Below are positions 28,001-41,660 of a stretch of 64,000 nucleotides of DNA, piece after piece (positions within the stretch are counted from its first letter, which is position 1; each line of letters opens with the position of its first letter). Source of the stretch: Gordius sp. MW1 (Eukaryota; Nematomorpha; Gordioida; Gordea; Gordiidae). Position numbers and translations under genes: made by a program. Where the stretch lies: positions 16,678,001 through 16,742,000 of the forward strand of contig OZ038526.1 in the NCBI GenBank assembly GCA_964036665.1. The letters run 5' to 3'. Under the pieces are notes generated by a model that did no database searches, had not been told where the DNA came from, and was given only the letters and a program-made list of their open reading frames with translations.

Positions 28001-28681
28001 TGATAAAAAGTTAAAATTTATCAGAATCAGAAAACTATTACTTTGAAATCATGATCGCATAAAGCAGTTTTAAAATTAAGCACTCACGTTGCGATACAAC
28101 AACTAATCGCAACAATAAAGCCTTGTCTTTTGTCAAAATGATAATTCTCGCAGCTTAAAACTTCTTTTCGAAAGTCAATCGAGGATAATAGGATTCTCAA
28201 ATTGGCTTACCTTTATATATTTTTTCAAGCTCTTTCACATAGAATAACAAAAAATGAATATTTTTACCTCAAAATTTTTCACATTTTTTTCTTTCAACCG
28301 TATTCGTCCGATGAAAGTTGTCGTTTTCAGACACCATTTTTATGATAAAAAGTTAAAATTTATCAGAATCAGAAAACTATTACTTTGAAATCATGATCGC
28401 ATAAAGCAGTTTTAAAATTAAGCACTCACGTTGCGATACAACAACTAATCGCAACAATAAAGCCTTGTCTTTTGTCAAAATGATAGTTCTCGCAGCTTAA
28501 AACTTCTTTTCGGAAGTCAATCAAGGATAATAGGATTCTCAAATCTGCTTACTTTTATATATTTTTTCAAGCTCTTTCACATAGAATAACAAAAAATAAA
28601 TATTTTTACCTCAAAATTTTTCATAATTTTTTCTTTCAAACGTATTCATCCGATGAAATTTGTCGTTTTCAGATACGATTT
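25082..28681. repeat. Segment B counterpart of the 2059-bp-offset duplication
   Basis: The pair 11013-12553 and 13072-14612 reappears at +14,069 as about 25082-26622 and 27141-28681. The TTTTTTTTTTATTATTTC run, the long A run and the TTTTCGAAAGTC variant are all conserved. No additional indel was seen relative to segment A. Confidence 0.85.
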
Positions 28682-30314
28682 CCATGATAAAAAGTTAAAA
28701 TTTATCAGAATCAGAAAACTATTACTTTGAAATCATGATCGCATAGAGCAGTTTTGAAAAATTAAGCACTCACGTTGCGATACAACAAACTAATCGCAAC
28801 AATAAAACCTTGTCTTTTGTCAAAATGATAGTTCTCGCTACTTAAAACTTCTTTTCGGAAGTCAATGCAGGATAATAGGATTCTCAAATTGGCTTACCTT
28901 TATATATTTTTTCAAGCTCTTTCACATAGGATAACAAAAAATGAATATTTTTACCTCGAAATTTTTCACATTTTTTTCTTTCAACCGTATTCATCCGATG
29001 AAAGTTGTCGTTTTCAGACACGATTTCCATGACAAAAAGTTAAAATTTATCAGAATCAGAAAACTATTACTTTGAAATCATGATCGCATAAAGCAGTTTT
29101 AAAATTAAGCACTCACGTTGCGATACAACAACTAATCGCAACAATAAAGCCTTGTCTTTTGTCAAAATGATAGTTCTCGCAGCTTAAAACTTCTTTTCGG
29201 AAGTCAATCAAGGATAATAGGATTCTCAAATCTGCTTACTTTTATATATTTTTTCAAGCTCTTTCACATAGAATAACAAAAAATAAATATTTTTACCTCA
29301 AAATTTTTCATAATTTTTTCTTTCAAACGTATTCATCCGATGAAATTTGTCGTTTTCAGATACGATTTTCATGATAAAAAGTTAAAATTTATCAGAATCA
29401 GAAAACTATTACTTTGAAATCATGATCGCATAAAGCAGTTTTAAAATTAAGCACTCACGTTGCGATACAACAACTAATCGCAACAATAAAGCCTTGTCTT
29501 TTGTCAAAATGATAGTTCTCGCAGCTTAAAACTTCTTTTCGGAAGTCAATCAAGGATAATAGGATTCTCAAATCTGCTTACTTTTATATATTTTTTCAAG
29601 CTCTTTCACATAGAATAACAAAAAATAAATATTTTTACCTCAAAATTTTTCATAATTTTTTCTTTCAAACGTATTCATCCGATGAAATTTGTCGTTTTCA
29701 GATACGATTTTCATGATAAAAAGTTAAAATTTATCAGAATCAGAAAACTATTACTTTGAAATCATGATCGCATAGAGCAGTTTTCAAAAATTAAGCACTC
29801 ACTGCGATACAACAAACTAATCGCAACAATAAAACCTTGTCTTTTGTCTAAATGATAGTTCTCGCAACTTAAAACTTCTTTTCGGAAGTCAATGCAGGAT
29901 AATAGGATTCTCAAATTGGCTTACTTTTATATATTTTTTCAAGCTCTTTTACATAGAATAACAAAAAATAAATATTTTTACCTCAAAATTTTTCACATTT
30001 TTTTCTTTCAACCGTATTCATCCGATGAAAGTTGTCGTTTTCAGACACGATTTCCATGATAAAAAGTTAAAATTTATCAGAATCAGAAAACTATTACTTT
30101 GAAATCATGATCGCATAGAGCAGTTTTCAAAAATTAAGCACTCACTGCGATACAACAAACTAATCGCAACAATAAAACCTTGTCTTTTGTCAAAATGATA
30201 GTTCTCGCAGCTTAAAACTTCTTTTCCGAAGTCAATCGAGGATAATAGGATTCTCAAATTGGCTTACTTTTATATATTTTTTCAAGCTCTTTCACATAGA
30301 ATAACAAAAAATAA
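26286..30314. repeat. Segment B counterpart of the 3088-bp-offset duplication
   Basis: The pair 12217-13157 and 15305-16245 reappears as about 26286-27226 and 29374-30314, with the CACTCACTGCG deletion and TTTTGTCTAAATG markers. The two one-monomer copies at 15141/15483 also reappear 14,069 bp downstream. Confidence 0.83.
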
Positions 30315-31057
30315 ATATTTTTACCTCAAAATTTTTCACATTTTTTTCTTTCAACCGTATTCATCCGATGAAAGTTGTCGTTTTCAGATACGATTTTCAT
30401 GATAAAAAGTTAAAATTTATCAGAATAAGAAAACTATTACTTTGAAATCATGATCGCATAGAGCAGTTTTCAAAAATTAAGCACTCACGTTGCGATACAT
30501 CAAACTAATCGCAACAATAAAACCTTGTCTTTTGTCAAAATGATAGTTCTCGCAACTTAAAACTTCTTTTCCGAGGTCAATCGAGGATAATAGGATTCTC
30601 AAATGGCTTACTTTTATATATTTTTTCTAGCTCTTTCACATAGAATAACAAAAAAATAAGTATTTTTACCTCAAAATTTTTAATATTTTTTTCTTTCAAC
30701 CGTATTCATCCGATGAAAGTTGTCGTTTTCAGACACGATTTCCATGATAAAAAGTTAAAATTTATCAGAATCAGAAAACTATTACTTTGAAATCATGATC
30801 GCATAGAGCAGTTTTCAAAGATTAAGCACTCACGTTGCGATACAACAAACTAATCGCAACAATAAAACCTTGTCTTTTGTCAAAATAATAGTTCTCGCAG
30901 CTTAAAACTTCTTTTCCGAAGTCAATCGAGGATAATAGGATTCTCAAATTGGCTTACTTTAATATATTTTTTCAAGCTCTTTCACATAGAATAACAAAAA
31001 ATAAATATTTTTACCTCAAAATTTTTCACATTTTTTTCTTTCAACCGTATTCATCCG

Positions 31058-31812
31058 ATGAAAGTTGTCGTTTTCAGATACGATTTTCATGATAAAAAGT
31101 TAAAATTTATCAGAATAAGAAAACTATTACTTTGAAATCATGATCGCATAGAGCAGTTTTCAAAAATTAAGCACTCACGTTGCGATACAACAAACTAATC
31201 GCCAGAATAAAACCTTGTCTTTTGTCAAAATGATAGTTCTCGCAGCTTAAAACTTCTTTTCCGAAGTCAATCGAGGATAATAGGATTCTCAAATGGCTTA
31301 CTTTTATATATTTTTTCAACCTCTTTCACATAGAATAACAAAAAAATAGTATTTTTACCTCAAAATTTTTAATATTTTTTTCTTTCAACCGTATTCATCC
31401 GATATAAGTTGTCGTTTTCAGACACGATTTCCATGATAAAAAGTTAAAATTTATCAGAATCAGAAAAATATTACTTTGAAATCATGATCGCATAGAGCAG
31501 TTTTCAAAGATTAAGCACTCACGTTGCGATACAACAAACTAATCGCAACAATAAAACCTTGTCTTTTGTCAAAATGATAGTTCTCGCAGCTTAAAACTTC
31601 TTTTCCGAAGTCAATCGAGGATAATAGGATTCTCAAATTGGCTTACTTTAATATATTTTTTCAAGCTCTTTCACATAGAATAACAAAAAATAAATATTTT
31701 TACCTCAAAATTTTTCACATTTTTTTCTTTCAACCGTATTCATCCGATGAAAGTTGTCGTTTTCAGACACGATTTCCATGATAAAAAGTTAAAATTTATC
31801 AGAATCAGAAAA
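31058..31812. repeat. Transition between segment B and the 13-monomer repeat
   Basis: About two monomers of alternating X and Y type. They carry ATCGCCAGAATAAAACC near 31198 and CGATATAAGTTGTCG near 31402, the latter a private change. The ATCGCCAG variant returns at about 34982 and 39453 inside the next block, so this stretch looks like a diverged relative of that block rather than a clean copy. Confidence 0.7.
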
Positions 31813-34800
31813 CTATTACTTTGAAATCATGATCGCATAGAGCAGTTTTCAAAAATTAAGCACTCACTGCGATACAACAAACTAATCGCAACAATAAAAC
31901 CTTGTCTTTTGTCAAAATGATAGTTCTCGCAGCTTAAAACTTCTTTTCCGAAGTCAATCGAGGATAATAGGATTCTCAAATTGGCTTACTTTTATATATT
32001 TTTTCAAGCTCTTTCACATAGAATAACAAAAAATAAATATTTTTACCTCAATATTTTTCACATTTTTTTCTTTCAACCGTATTCATCCGATGAAAGTTGT
32101 CGTTTTCAGATACGATTTTCATGATAAAAAGTTAAAATTTATCAGAATAAGAAAACTATTACTTTGAAATCATGATCGCATAGAGCAGTTTTCAAAAATT
32201 AAGCACTCACGTTGCGATACAACAAACTAATCGCAACAATAAAACCTTGTCTTTTGTCAAAATGATAGTTCTCGCAACTTAAAACTTCTTTTCCGAGGTC
32301 ATTCAAGGATAATAGGATTCTCAAATGGCTTACTTTTATATATTTTTTCTAGCTCTTTCACATAGAATAACAAAAAAATAAGTATTTTTACCTCAAAATT
32401 TTTAATATTTTTTTCTTTCAACCGTATTCATCCGATGAAAGTTGTCGTTTTCAGACACGATTTCCATGATAAAAAGTTAAAATTTATCAGAATCAGAAAA
32501 CTATTACTTTGAAATCATGATCGCATAGAGCAGTTTTCAAAGATTAAGCACTCACGTTGCGATACAACAAACTAATCGCAACAATAAAACCTTGTCTTTT
32601 GTCAAAATGATAGTTCTCGCAGCTTAAAACTTCTTTTCCGAAGTCAATCGAGGATAATAGGATTCTCAAATGGCTTACTTTTATATATTTTTTCAAGCTC
32701 TTTCACATAGAATAACAAAAAAATAGTATTTTTACCTCAAAATTTTTAATATTTTTTTCTTTCAACCGTATTCATCTGATGAAAGTTGTCGTTTTCAGAC
32801 ACGATTTCCATGATAAAAAGTTAAAATTTATCAGAATCAGAAAACTATTACTTTGAAATCATGATCGCATAGAGCAGTTTTCAAAGATTAAGCACTCACG
32901 TTGCGATACAACAAACTAATCGCAACAATAAAACCTTGTCTTTTGTCAAAATGATAGTTCTCGCAGCTTAAAACTTCTTTTCCGAAGTCAATCGAGGATA
33001 ATAGGATTCTCAATTGGCTTACTTTTATATATTTTTTCAAGCTCTTTCACATAGAATAACAAAAAATAAATATTTTTACCTCAAAATTTTTCACATTTTT
33101 TTCTTTCAACCGTATTCATCCGATGAAAGTTGTCGTTTTCAGATACGATTTTCATGATAAAAAGTTAAAATTTATCAGAATCAGAAAACTATTACTTTGA
33201 AATCATGATCGCATAGAGCAGTTTTCAAAAATTAAGCACTCACGTTGCGATACAACAAACTAATCGCAACAATAAAACCTTGTCTTTTGTCAAAATGATA
33301 GTTCTCGCAACTTAAAACTTCTTTTCCGAGGTCAATCGAGGATAATAGGATTCTCAGATTGGCTTACTTTTATATATTTTTTCAAGCTCTTTCACATAGA
33401 ATAACAAAAAATAAATATTTTTACCTCAAAATTTTTCACATTTTTTTCTTTCAACCGTATTCATCCGATGAAAGTTGTCGTTTTCAGATACGATTTTCAT
33501 GATAAAAAGTTAAAATTTATCAGAATAAGAAAACTATTACTTTGAAATCATGATCGCATAGAGCAGTTTTCAAAAATTAAGCACTCACGTTGCGATACAA
33601 CAAACTAATCGCAACAATAAAACCTTGTCTTTTGTCTAAATGATAGTTCTCGCAACTTAAAACTTCTTTTCGGAAGTCAATGCAGGATAATAGGATTCTC
33701 AAATTGGCTTACTTTTATATATTTTTTCAAGCTCTTTAACATAGAAAAACAAAAAATAAATATTTTTACCTCAAAATTTTTCACATTTTTTTCTTTCAAC
33801 CGTATTCATCCGATGAAAGTTGTCGTTTTCAGACACGATTTCCATGATAAAAAGTAAAAATTTATCAGAATCAGAAAACTATTACTTTGAAATCATGATC
33901 GCATAGAGCAGTTTTCAAAAATTAAGCACTCACTGCGATACAACAAACTAATCGCAACAATAAAACCTTGTCTTTTGTCAAAATGATAGTTCTCGCAGCT
34001 TAAAACTTCTTTTCCGAAGTCAATCGAGGATAATAGGATTCTCAAATTGGCTTACTTTTATATATTTTTTCAAGCTCTTTCACATAGAATAACAAAAAAT
34101 AAATATTTTTACCTCAAAATTTTTCACATTTTTTTCTTTCAACCGTATTCATCCGATGAAAGTTGTCGTTTTCAGATACGATTTTCATGATAAAAAGTTA
34201 AAATTTATCAGAATAAGAAAACTATTACTTTGAAATCATGATCGCATAGAGCAGTTTTCAAAAATTAAGCACTCACGTTGCGATACAACAAACTAATCGC
34301 AACAATAAAACCTTGTCTTTTGTCAAAATGATAGTTCTCGCAACTTAAAACTTCTTTTCCGAGGTCAATCGAGGATAATAGGATTCTCAAATGGCTTACT
34401 TTTATATATTTTTTCTAGCTCTTTCACATAGAATAACAAAAAAATAAGTATCTCAAAATTTTTAATATTTTTTTCTTTCAACCGTATTCATCCGATGAAA
34501 GTTGTCGTTTTCAGACACGATTTCCATGATAAAAAGTTAAAATTTATCAGAATCAGAAAACTATTACTTTGAAATCATGATCGCATAGAGCAGTTTTCAA
34601 AGATTAAGCACTCACGTTGCGATACAACAAACTAATCGCAACAATAAAACCTTGTCTTTTGTCAAAATGATAGTTCTCGCACCTTAAAACTTCTTTTCCG
34701 AAGTCAATCGAGGATAATAAGATTCTCAAATTGGCTTACTTTTATATATTTTTTCAAGCTCTTTCACATAGAATAACAAAAAATAAATATTTATACCTCA

Positions 34801-36283
34801 AAATTTTTCACATTTTTTTCTTTCAACCGTATTCATCCGATGAAAGTTGTCGTTTTCAGATACGATTTTCATGATAAAAAGTTAAAATTTATCAGAATAA
34901 GAAAACTATTACTTTGAAATCATGATCGCATAGAGCAGTTTTCAAAAATTAAGCACTCACGTTGCGATACAACAAACTAATCGCCAGAATAAAACCTTGT
35001 CTTTTGTCAAAATGATAGTTCTCGCAGCTTAAAACTTCTTTTCCGAAGTCAATCGAGGATAATAGGATTCTCAAATGGCTTACTTTTATATATTTTTTCA
35101 AGCTCTTTCACATAGAATAACAAAAAAATAGTATTTTTACCTCAAAATTTTTAATATTTTTATCTTTCAACCGTATTCATCCGATGAAAGTTGTCGTTTT
35201 CAGACACGATTTCCATGATAAAAAGTTAAAATTTATCAGAATCAGAAAACTATTACTTTGAAATCATGATCGCATAGAGCAGTTTTCAAAGATTAAGCAC
35301 TCACGTTGCGATACAACAAACTAATCGCAACAATAAAACCTTGTCTTTTGTCAAAATGATAGTTCTCGCAGCTTAAAACTTCTTTTCCGAAGTCAATCGA
35401 GGATAATAGGATTCTCAAATTGGCTTACTTTTATATATTTTTTCAAGCTCTTTCACATAGAATAACAAAAAATAAATATTTTTACCTCAAAATTTTTCAC
35501 ATTTTTTTCTTTCAACCGTATTCATCCGATGAAAGTTGTCGTTTTCAGATACGATTTTCATGATAAAAAGTTAAAATTTATCAGAATCAGAAAACTATTA
35601 CTTTGAAATCATGATCGCATAGAGCAGTTTTCAAAAATTAAGCACTCACGTTGCGATACAACAAACTAATCGCAACAATAAAACCTTGTCTTTTGTCAAA
35701 ATGATAGTTCTCGCAACTTAAAACTTCTTTTCCGAGGTCAATCGAGGATAATAGGATTCTCAAATTGGCTTACTTTTATATATTTTTTCAAGCTCTTTCA
35801 CATAGAATAACAAAAAATAAATATTTTTACCTCAAAATTTTTCACATTTTTTTCTTTCAACCGTATTCATCCGATGAAAGTTGTCGTTTTCAGATACGAT
35901 TTTCATGATAAAAAGTTAAAATTTATCAGAATAAGAAAACTATTACTTTGAAATCATGATCGCATAGAGCAGTTTTCAAAAATTAAGCACTCACGTTGCG
36001 ATACAACAAACTAATCCCAACAATAAAACCTTGTCTTTTGTCTAAATGATAGTTCTCGCAACTTAAAACTTCTTTTCGGAAGTCAATGCAGGATAATAGG
36101 ATTCTCAAATTGGCTTACTTTTATATATTTTTTCCAGCTCTTTTACATAGAATAACAAAAAATAAATATTTTTACCTCAAAATTTTCACATTTTTTTCTT
36201 TCAACCGTATTCATCCGATGAAAGTTGTCGTTTTCAGACACGATTTCCATGATAAAAAGTTAAAATTTATCAGAATAAGAAAA
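31813..36283. repeat. 13-monomer higher-order repeat, copy 1 (4471 bp)
   Basis: Private variants recur at exactly 4471 bp: GTCATTCAAGG (ATTCAAGG at 32301 and 36772), the AAGTATCTCAAAAT deletion (34451 and 38922) and the AATGCAGG open frame (36086 and 40557). Copy 1 differs from copy 2 at a few sites, for example CACTCACTGCG at 31861 against CATTCACTGCG at 36332, GGCTTAC against GGCTCAC, and CTCAATATTTTTC near 32048. The chosen edges are approximate because repeat phase is arbitrary. Confidence 0.9.
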
Positions 36284-39200
36284 CTATTACTTTGAAATCA
36301 TGATCGCATAGAGCAGTTTTCAAAAATTAAGCATTCACTGCGATACAACAAACTAATCGCAACAATAAAACCTTGTCTTTTGTCAAAATGATAGTTCTCG
36401 CAGCTTAAAACTTCTTTTCCGAAGTCAATCGAGGATAATAGGATTCTCAAATTGGCTCACTTTTATATATTTTTTCAAGCTCTTTCACATAGAATAACAA
36501 AAAATAAATATTTTTACCTCAAAATTTTTCACATTTTTTTCTTTCAACCGTATTCATCCGATGAAAGTTGTCGTTTTCAGATACGATTTTCATGATAAAA
36601 AGTTAAAATTTATCAGAATAAGAAAACTATTACTTTGAAATCATGATCGCATAGAGCAGTTTTCAAAAATTAAGCACTCACGTTGCGATACAACAAACTA
36701 ATCGCAACAATAAAACCTTGTCTTTTGTCAAAATGATAGTTCTCGCAACTTAAAACTTCTTTTCCGAGGTCATTCAAGGATAATAGGATTCTCAAATGGC
36801 TTACTTTTATATATTTTTTCTAGCTCTTTCACATAGAATAACAAAAAAATAAGTATTTTTACCTCAAAATTTTTAATATTTTTTTCTTTCAACCGTATTC
36901 ATCCGATGAAAGTTGTCGTTTTCAGACACGATTTCCATGATAAAAAGTTAAAATTTATCAGAATCAGAAAACTATTACTTTGAAATCATGATCGCATAGA
37001 GCAGTTTTCAAAGATTAAGCACTCACGTTGCGATACAACAAACTAATCGCAACAATAAAACCTTGTCTTTTGTCAAAATGATAGTTCTCGCAGCTTAAAA
37101 CTTCTTTTCCGAAGTCAATCGAGGATAATAGGATTCTCAAATGGCTTACTTTTATATATTTTTTCAAGCTCTTTCACATAGAATAACAAAAAAATAGTAT
37201 TTTTACCTCAAAATTTTTAATATTTTTTTCTTTCAACCGTATTCATCTGATGAAAGTTGTCGTTTTCAGACACGATTTCCATGATAAAAAGTTAAAATTT
37301 ATCAGAATCAGAAAACTATTACTTTGAAATCATGATCGCATAGAGCAGTTTTCAAAGATTAAGCACTCACGTTGCGATACAACAAACTAATCGCAACAAT
37401 AAAACCTTGTCTTTTGTCAAAATGATAGTTCTCGCAGCTTAAAACTTCTTTTCCGAAGTCAATCGAGGATAATAGGATTCTCAATTGGCTTACTTTTATA
37501 TATTTTTTCAAGCTCTTTCACATAGAATAACAAAAAATAAATATTTTTACCTCAAAATTTTTCACATTTTTTTCTTTCAACCGTATTCATCCGATGAAAG
37601 TTGTCGTTTTCAGATACGATTTTCATGATAAAAAGTTAAAATTTATCAGAATCAGAAAACTATTACTTTGAAATCATGATCGCATAGAGCAGTTTTCAAA
37701 AATTAAGCACTCACGTTGCGATACAACAAACTAATCGCAACAATAAAACCTTGTCTTTTGTCAAAATGATAGTTCTCGCAACTTAAAACTTCTTTTCCGA
37801 GGTCAATCGAGGATAATAGGATTCTCAAATTGGCTTACTTTTATATATTTTTTCAAGCTCTTTCACATAGAATAACAAAAAATAAATATTTTTACCTCAA
37901 AATTTTTCACATTTTTTTCTTTCAACCGTATTCATCCGATGAAAGTTGTCGTTTTCAGATACGATTTTCATGATAAAAAGTTAAAATTTATCAGAATAAG
38001 AAAACTATTACTTTGAAATCATGATCGCATAGAGCAGTTTTCAAAAATTAAGCACTCACGTTGCGATACAACAAACTAATCGCAACAATAAAACCTTGTC
38101 TTTTGTCTAAATGATAGTTCTCGCAACTTAAAACTTCTTTTCGGAAGTCAATGCAGGATAATAGGATTCTCAAATTGGCTTACTTTTATATATTTTTTCA
38201 AGCTCTTTAACATAGAAAAACAAAAAATAAATATTTTTACCTCAAAATTTTTCACATTTTTTTCTTTCAACCGTATTCATCCGATGAAAGTTGTCGTTTT
38301 CAGACACGATTTCCATGATAAAAAGTAAAAATTTATCAGAATCAGAAAACTATTACTTTGAAATCATGATCGCATAGAGCAGTTTTCAAAAATTAAGCAC
38401 TCACTGCGATACAACAAACTAATCGCAACAATAAAACCTTGTCTTTTGTCAAAATGATAGTTCTCGCAGCTTAAAACTTCTTTTCCGAAGTCAATCGAGG
38501 ATAATAGGATTCTCAAATTGGCTTACTTTTATATATTTTTTCAAGCTCTTTCACATAGAATAACAAAAAATAAATATTTTTACCTCAAAATTTTTCACAT
38601 TTTTTTCTTTCAACCGTATTCATCCGATGAAAGTTGTCGTTTTCAGATACGATTTTCATGATAAAAAGTTAAAATTTATCAGAATAAGAAAACTATTACT
38701 TTGAAATCATGATCGCATAGAGCAGTTTTCAAAAATTAAGCACTCACGTTGCGATACAACAAACTAATCGCAACAATAAAACCTTGTCTTTTGTCAAAAT
38801 GATAGTTCTCGCAACTTAAAACTTCTTTTCCGAGGTCAATCGAGGATAATAGGATTCTCAAATGGCTTACTTTTATATATTTTTTCTAGCTCTTTCACAT
38901 AGAATAACAAAAAAATAAGTATCTCAAAATTTTTAATATTTTTTTCTTTCAACCGTATTCATCCGATGAAAGTTGTCGTTTTCAGACACGATTTCCATGA
39001 TAAAAAGTTAAAATTTATCAGAATCAGAAAACTATTACTTTGAAATCATGATCGCATAGAGCAGTTTTCAAAGATTAAGCACTCACGTTGCGATACAACA
39101 AACTAATCGCAACAATAAAACCTTGTCTTTTGTCAAAATGATAGTTCTCGCACCTTAAAACTTCTTTTCCGAAGTCAATCGAGGATAATAAGATTCTCAA

Positions 39201-40754
39201 ATTGGCTTACTTTTATATATTTTTTCAAGCTCTTTCACATAGAATAACAAAAAATAAATATTTATACCTCAAAATTTTTCACATTTTTTTCTTTCAACCG
39301 TATTCATCCGATGAAAGTTGTCGTTTTCAGATACGATTTTCATGATAAAAAGTTAAAATTTATCAGAATAAGAAAACTATTACTTTGAAATCATGATCGC
39401 ATAGAGCAGTTTTCAAAAATTAAGCACTCACGTTGCGATACAACAAACTAATCGCCAGAATAAAACCTTGTCTTTTGTCAAAATGATAGTTCTCGCAGCT
39501 TAAAACTTCTTTTCCGAAGTCAATCGAGGATAATAGGATTCTCAAATGGCTTACTTTTATATATTTTTTCAAGCTCTTTCACATAGAATAACAAAAAAAT
39601 AGTATTTTTACCTCAAAATTTTTAATATTTTTATCTTTCAACCGTATTCATCCGATGAAAGTTGTCGTTTTCAGACACGATTTCCATGATAAAAAGTTAA
39701 AATTTATCAGAATCAGAAAACTATTACTTTGAAATCATGATCGCATAGAGCAGTTTTCAAAGATTAAGCACTCACGTTGCGATACAACAAACTAATCGCA
39801 ACAATAAAACCTTGTCTTTTGTCAAAATGATAGTTCTCGCAGCTTAAAACTTCTTTTCCGAAGTCAATCGAGGATAATAGGATTCTCAAATTGGCTTACT
39901 TTTATATATTTTTTCAAGCTCTTTCACATAGAATAACAAAAAATAAATATTTTTACCTCAAAATTTTTCACATTTTTTTCTTTCAACCGTATTCATCCGA
40001 TGAAAGTTGTCGTTTTCAGATACGATTTTCATGATAAAAAGTTAAAATTTATCAGAATCAGAAAACTATTACTTTGAAATCATGATCGCATAGAGCAGTT
40101 TTCAAAAATTAAGCACTCACGTTGCGATACAACAAACTAATCGCAACAATAAAACCTTGTCTTTTGTCAAAATGATAGTTCTCGCAACTTAAAACTTCTT
40201 TTCCGAGGTCAATCGAGGATAATAGGATTCTCAAATTGGCTTACTTTTATATATTTTTTCAAGCTCTTTCACATAGAATAACAAAAAATAAATATTTTTA
40301 CCTCAAAATTTTTCACATTTTTTTCTTTCAACCGTATTCATCCGATGAAAGTTGTCGTTTTCAGATACGATTTTCATGATAAAAAGTTAAAATTTATCAG
40401 AATAAGAAAACTATTACTTTGAAATCATGATCGCATAGAGCAGTTTTCAAAAATTAAGCACTCACGTTGCGATACAACAAACTAATCCCAACAATAAAAC
40501 CTTGTCTTTTGTCTAAATGATAGTTCTCGCAACTTAAAACTTCTTTTCGGAAGTCAATGCAGGATAATAGGATTCTCAAATTGGCTTACTTTTATATATT
40601 TTTTCCAGCTCTTTTACATAGAATAACAAAAAATAAATATTTTTACCTCAAAATTTTCACATTTTTTTCTTTCAACCGTATTCATCCGATGAAAGTTGTC
40701 GTTTTCAGACACGATTTCCATGATAAAAAGTTAAAATTTATCAGAATAAGAAAA
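36284..40754. repeat. 13-monomer higher-order repeat, copy 2 (4471 bp)
   Basis: Copy 2 matches copy 1 throughout and continues without a break into a partial third copy. Its monomers mostly alternate X type (AAAAAATAAATATT, GATACGATTTTCATG, CAGAATAAG) and Y type (AAAAAAATAAGTATT, GACACGATTTCCATG, CAGAATCAG, TTCAAAGATTAAG). Interspersed is a third type with TTTTGTCTAAATG, TTCGGAAGTCAATGCAGG and CTCTTTTACATAG or CTTTAACATAG. Confidence 0.9.
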
Positions 40755-41242
40755 CTATTACTTTGAAATCATGATCGCATAGAGCAGTTTTCAAAAATTA
40801 AGCATTCACTGCGATACAACAAACTAATCGCAACAATAAAACCTTGTCTTTTGTCAAAATGATAGTTCTCGCAGCTTAAAACTTCTTTTCCGAAGTCAAT
40901 CGAGGATAATAGGATTCTCAAATTGGCTCACTTTTATATATTTTTTCAAGCTCTTTCACATAGAATAACAAAAAATAAATATTTTTACCTCAAAATTTTT
41001 CACATTTTTTTCTTTCAACCGTATTCATCCGATGAAAGTTGTCGTTTTCAGATACGATTTTCATGATAAAAAGTTAAAATTTATCAGAATAAGAAAACTA
41101 TTACTTTGAAATCATGATCGCATAGAGCAGTTTTCAAAAATTAAGCACTCACGTTGCGATACAACAAACTAATCGCAACAATAAAACCTTGTCTTTTGTC
41201 AAAATGATAGTTCTCGCAACTTAAAACTTCTTTTCCGAGGTC
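40755..41242. repeat. 13-monomer higher-order repeat, partial copy 3
   Basis: This continues at the 4471-bp offset (CATTCACTGCG at 40804 against 36333, TTGGCTCAC at 40923 against 36452). It stops at the hairpin region, where GGTCATTCAAGG of copy 2 is replaced by GGTCAATCGAGG. From here the sequence follows a different donor. Confidence 0.86.
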
Positions 41243-41660
41243 AATCGAGGATAATAGGATTCTCAAATGGCTTACTTTTATATATTTTTTCTAGCTCTTT
41301 CACATAGAATAACAAAAAAATAAGTATCTCAAAATTTTTAATATTTTTTTCTTTCAACCGTATTCATCCGATGAAAGTTGTCGTTTTCAGACACGATTTC
41401 CATGATAAAAAGTTAAAATTTATCAGAATCAGAAAACTATTACTTTGAAATCATGATCGCATAGAGCAGTTTTCAAAGATTAAGCACTCACGTTGCGATA
41501 CAACAAACTAATCGCAACAATAAAACCTTGTCTTTTGTCAAAATGATAGTTCTCGCACCTTAAAACTTCTTTTCCGAAGTCAATCGAGGATAATAAGATT
41601 CTCAAATTGTCTTACTTTTATATATTTTTTCAAGCTCTTTCACATAGAATAACAAAAAAT
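41243..41660. repeat. Short copy of 38838-39255 (offset 2405 bp)
   Basis: The AAGTATCTC deletion monomer (41327 against 38922) and the CTCGCACCTTAA variant (41551 against 39146) share an offset of 2405 bp, seven monomers. The match ends before TATTTTTACC here against TATTTATACC at 39260. Confidence 0.84.

Larger units (their letters stand above)
16989..31057. repeat. Segment B: second copy of the 14.4-kb segment, minus one monomer
   Basis: This 14,069-bp block repeats segment A. From 16989 to about 18846 it matches A at offset 14,412; from about 18847 on it matches at offset 14,069. It therefore lacks one 343-bp unit, equivalent to 4435-4777 of A. Nested features of A are carried over, including the truncated CCTTTATATTTTTTGAAG monomers, the odd TTTTTTTTTTATTATTTC run and the TTTAATATATT variant at 16891/30960. 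To the right of 31057 there is no third copy. The presence of nested duplications in both copies shows they arose before the 14.4-kb event. Confidence 0.92.

Noticed and set aside
36086..36295. 69-aa plus-strand open frame, copied at 40557
   Set aside because: It is the same monomer frame extended upstream to an ATG-less start in AATGCAGG-type units; its two copies are explained by the 4471-bp repeat.
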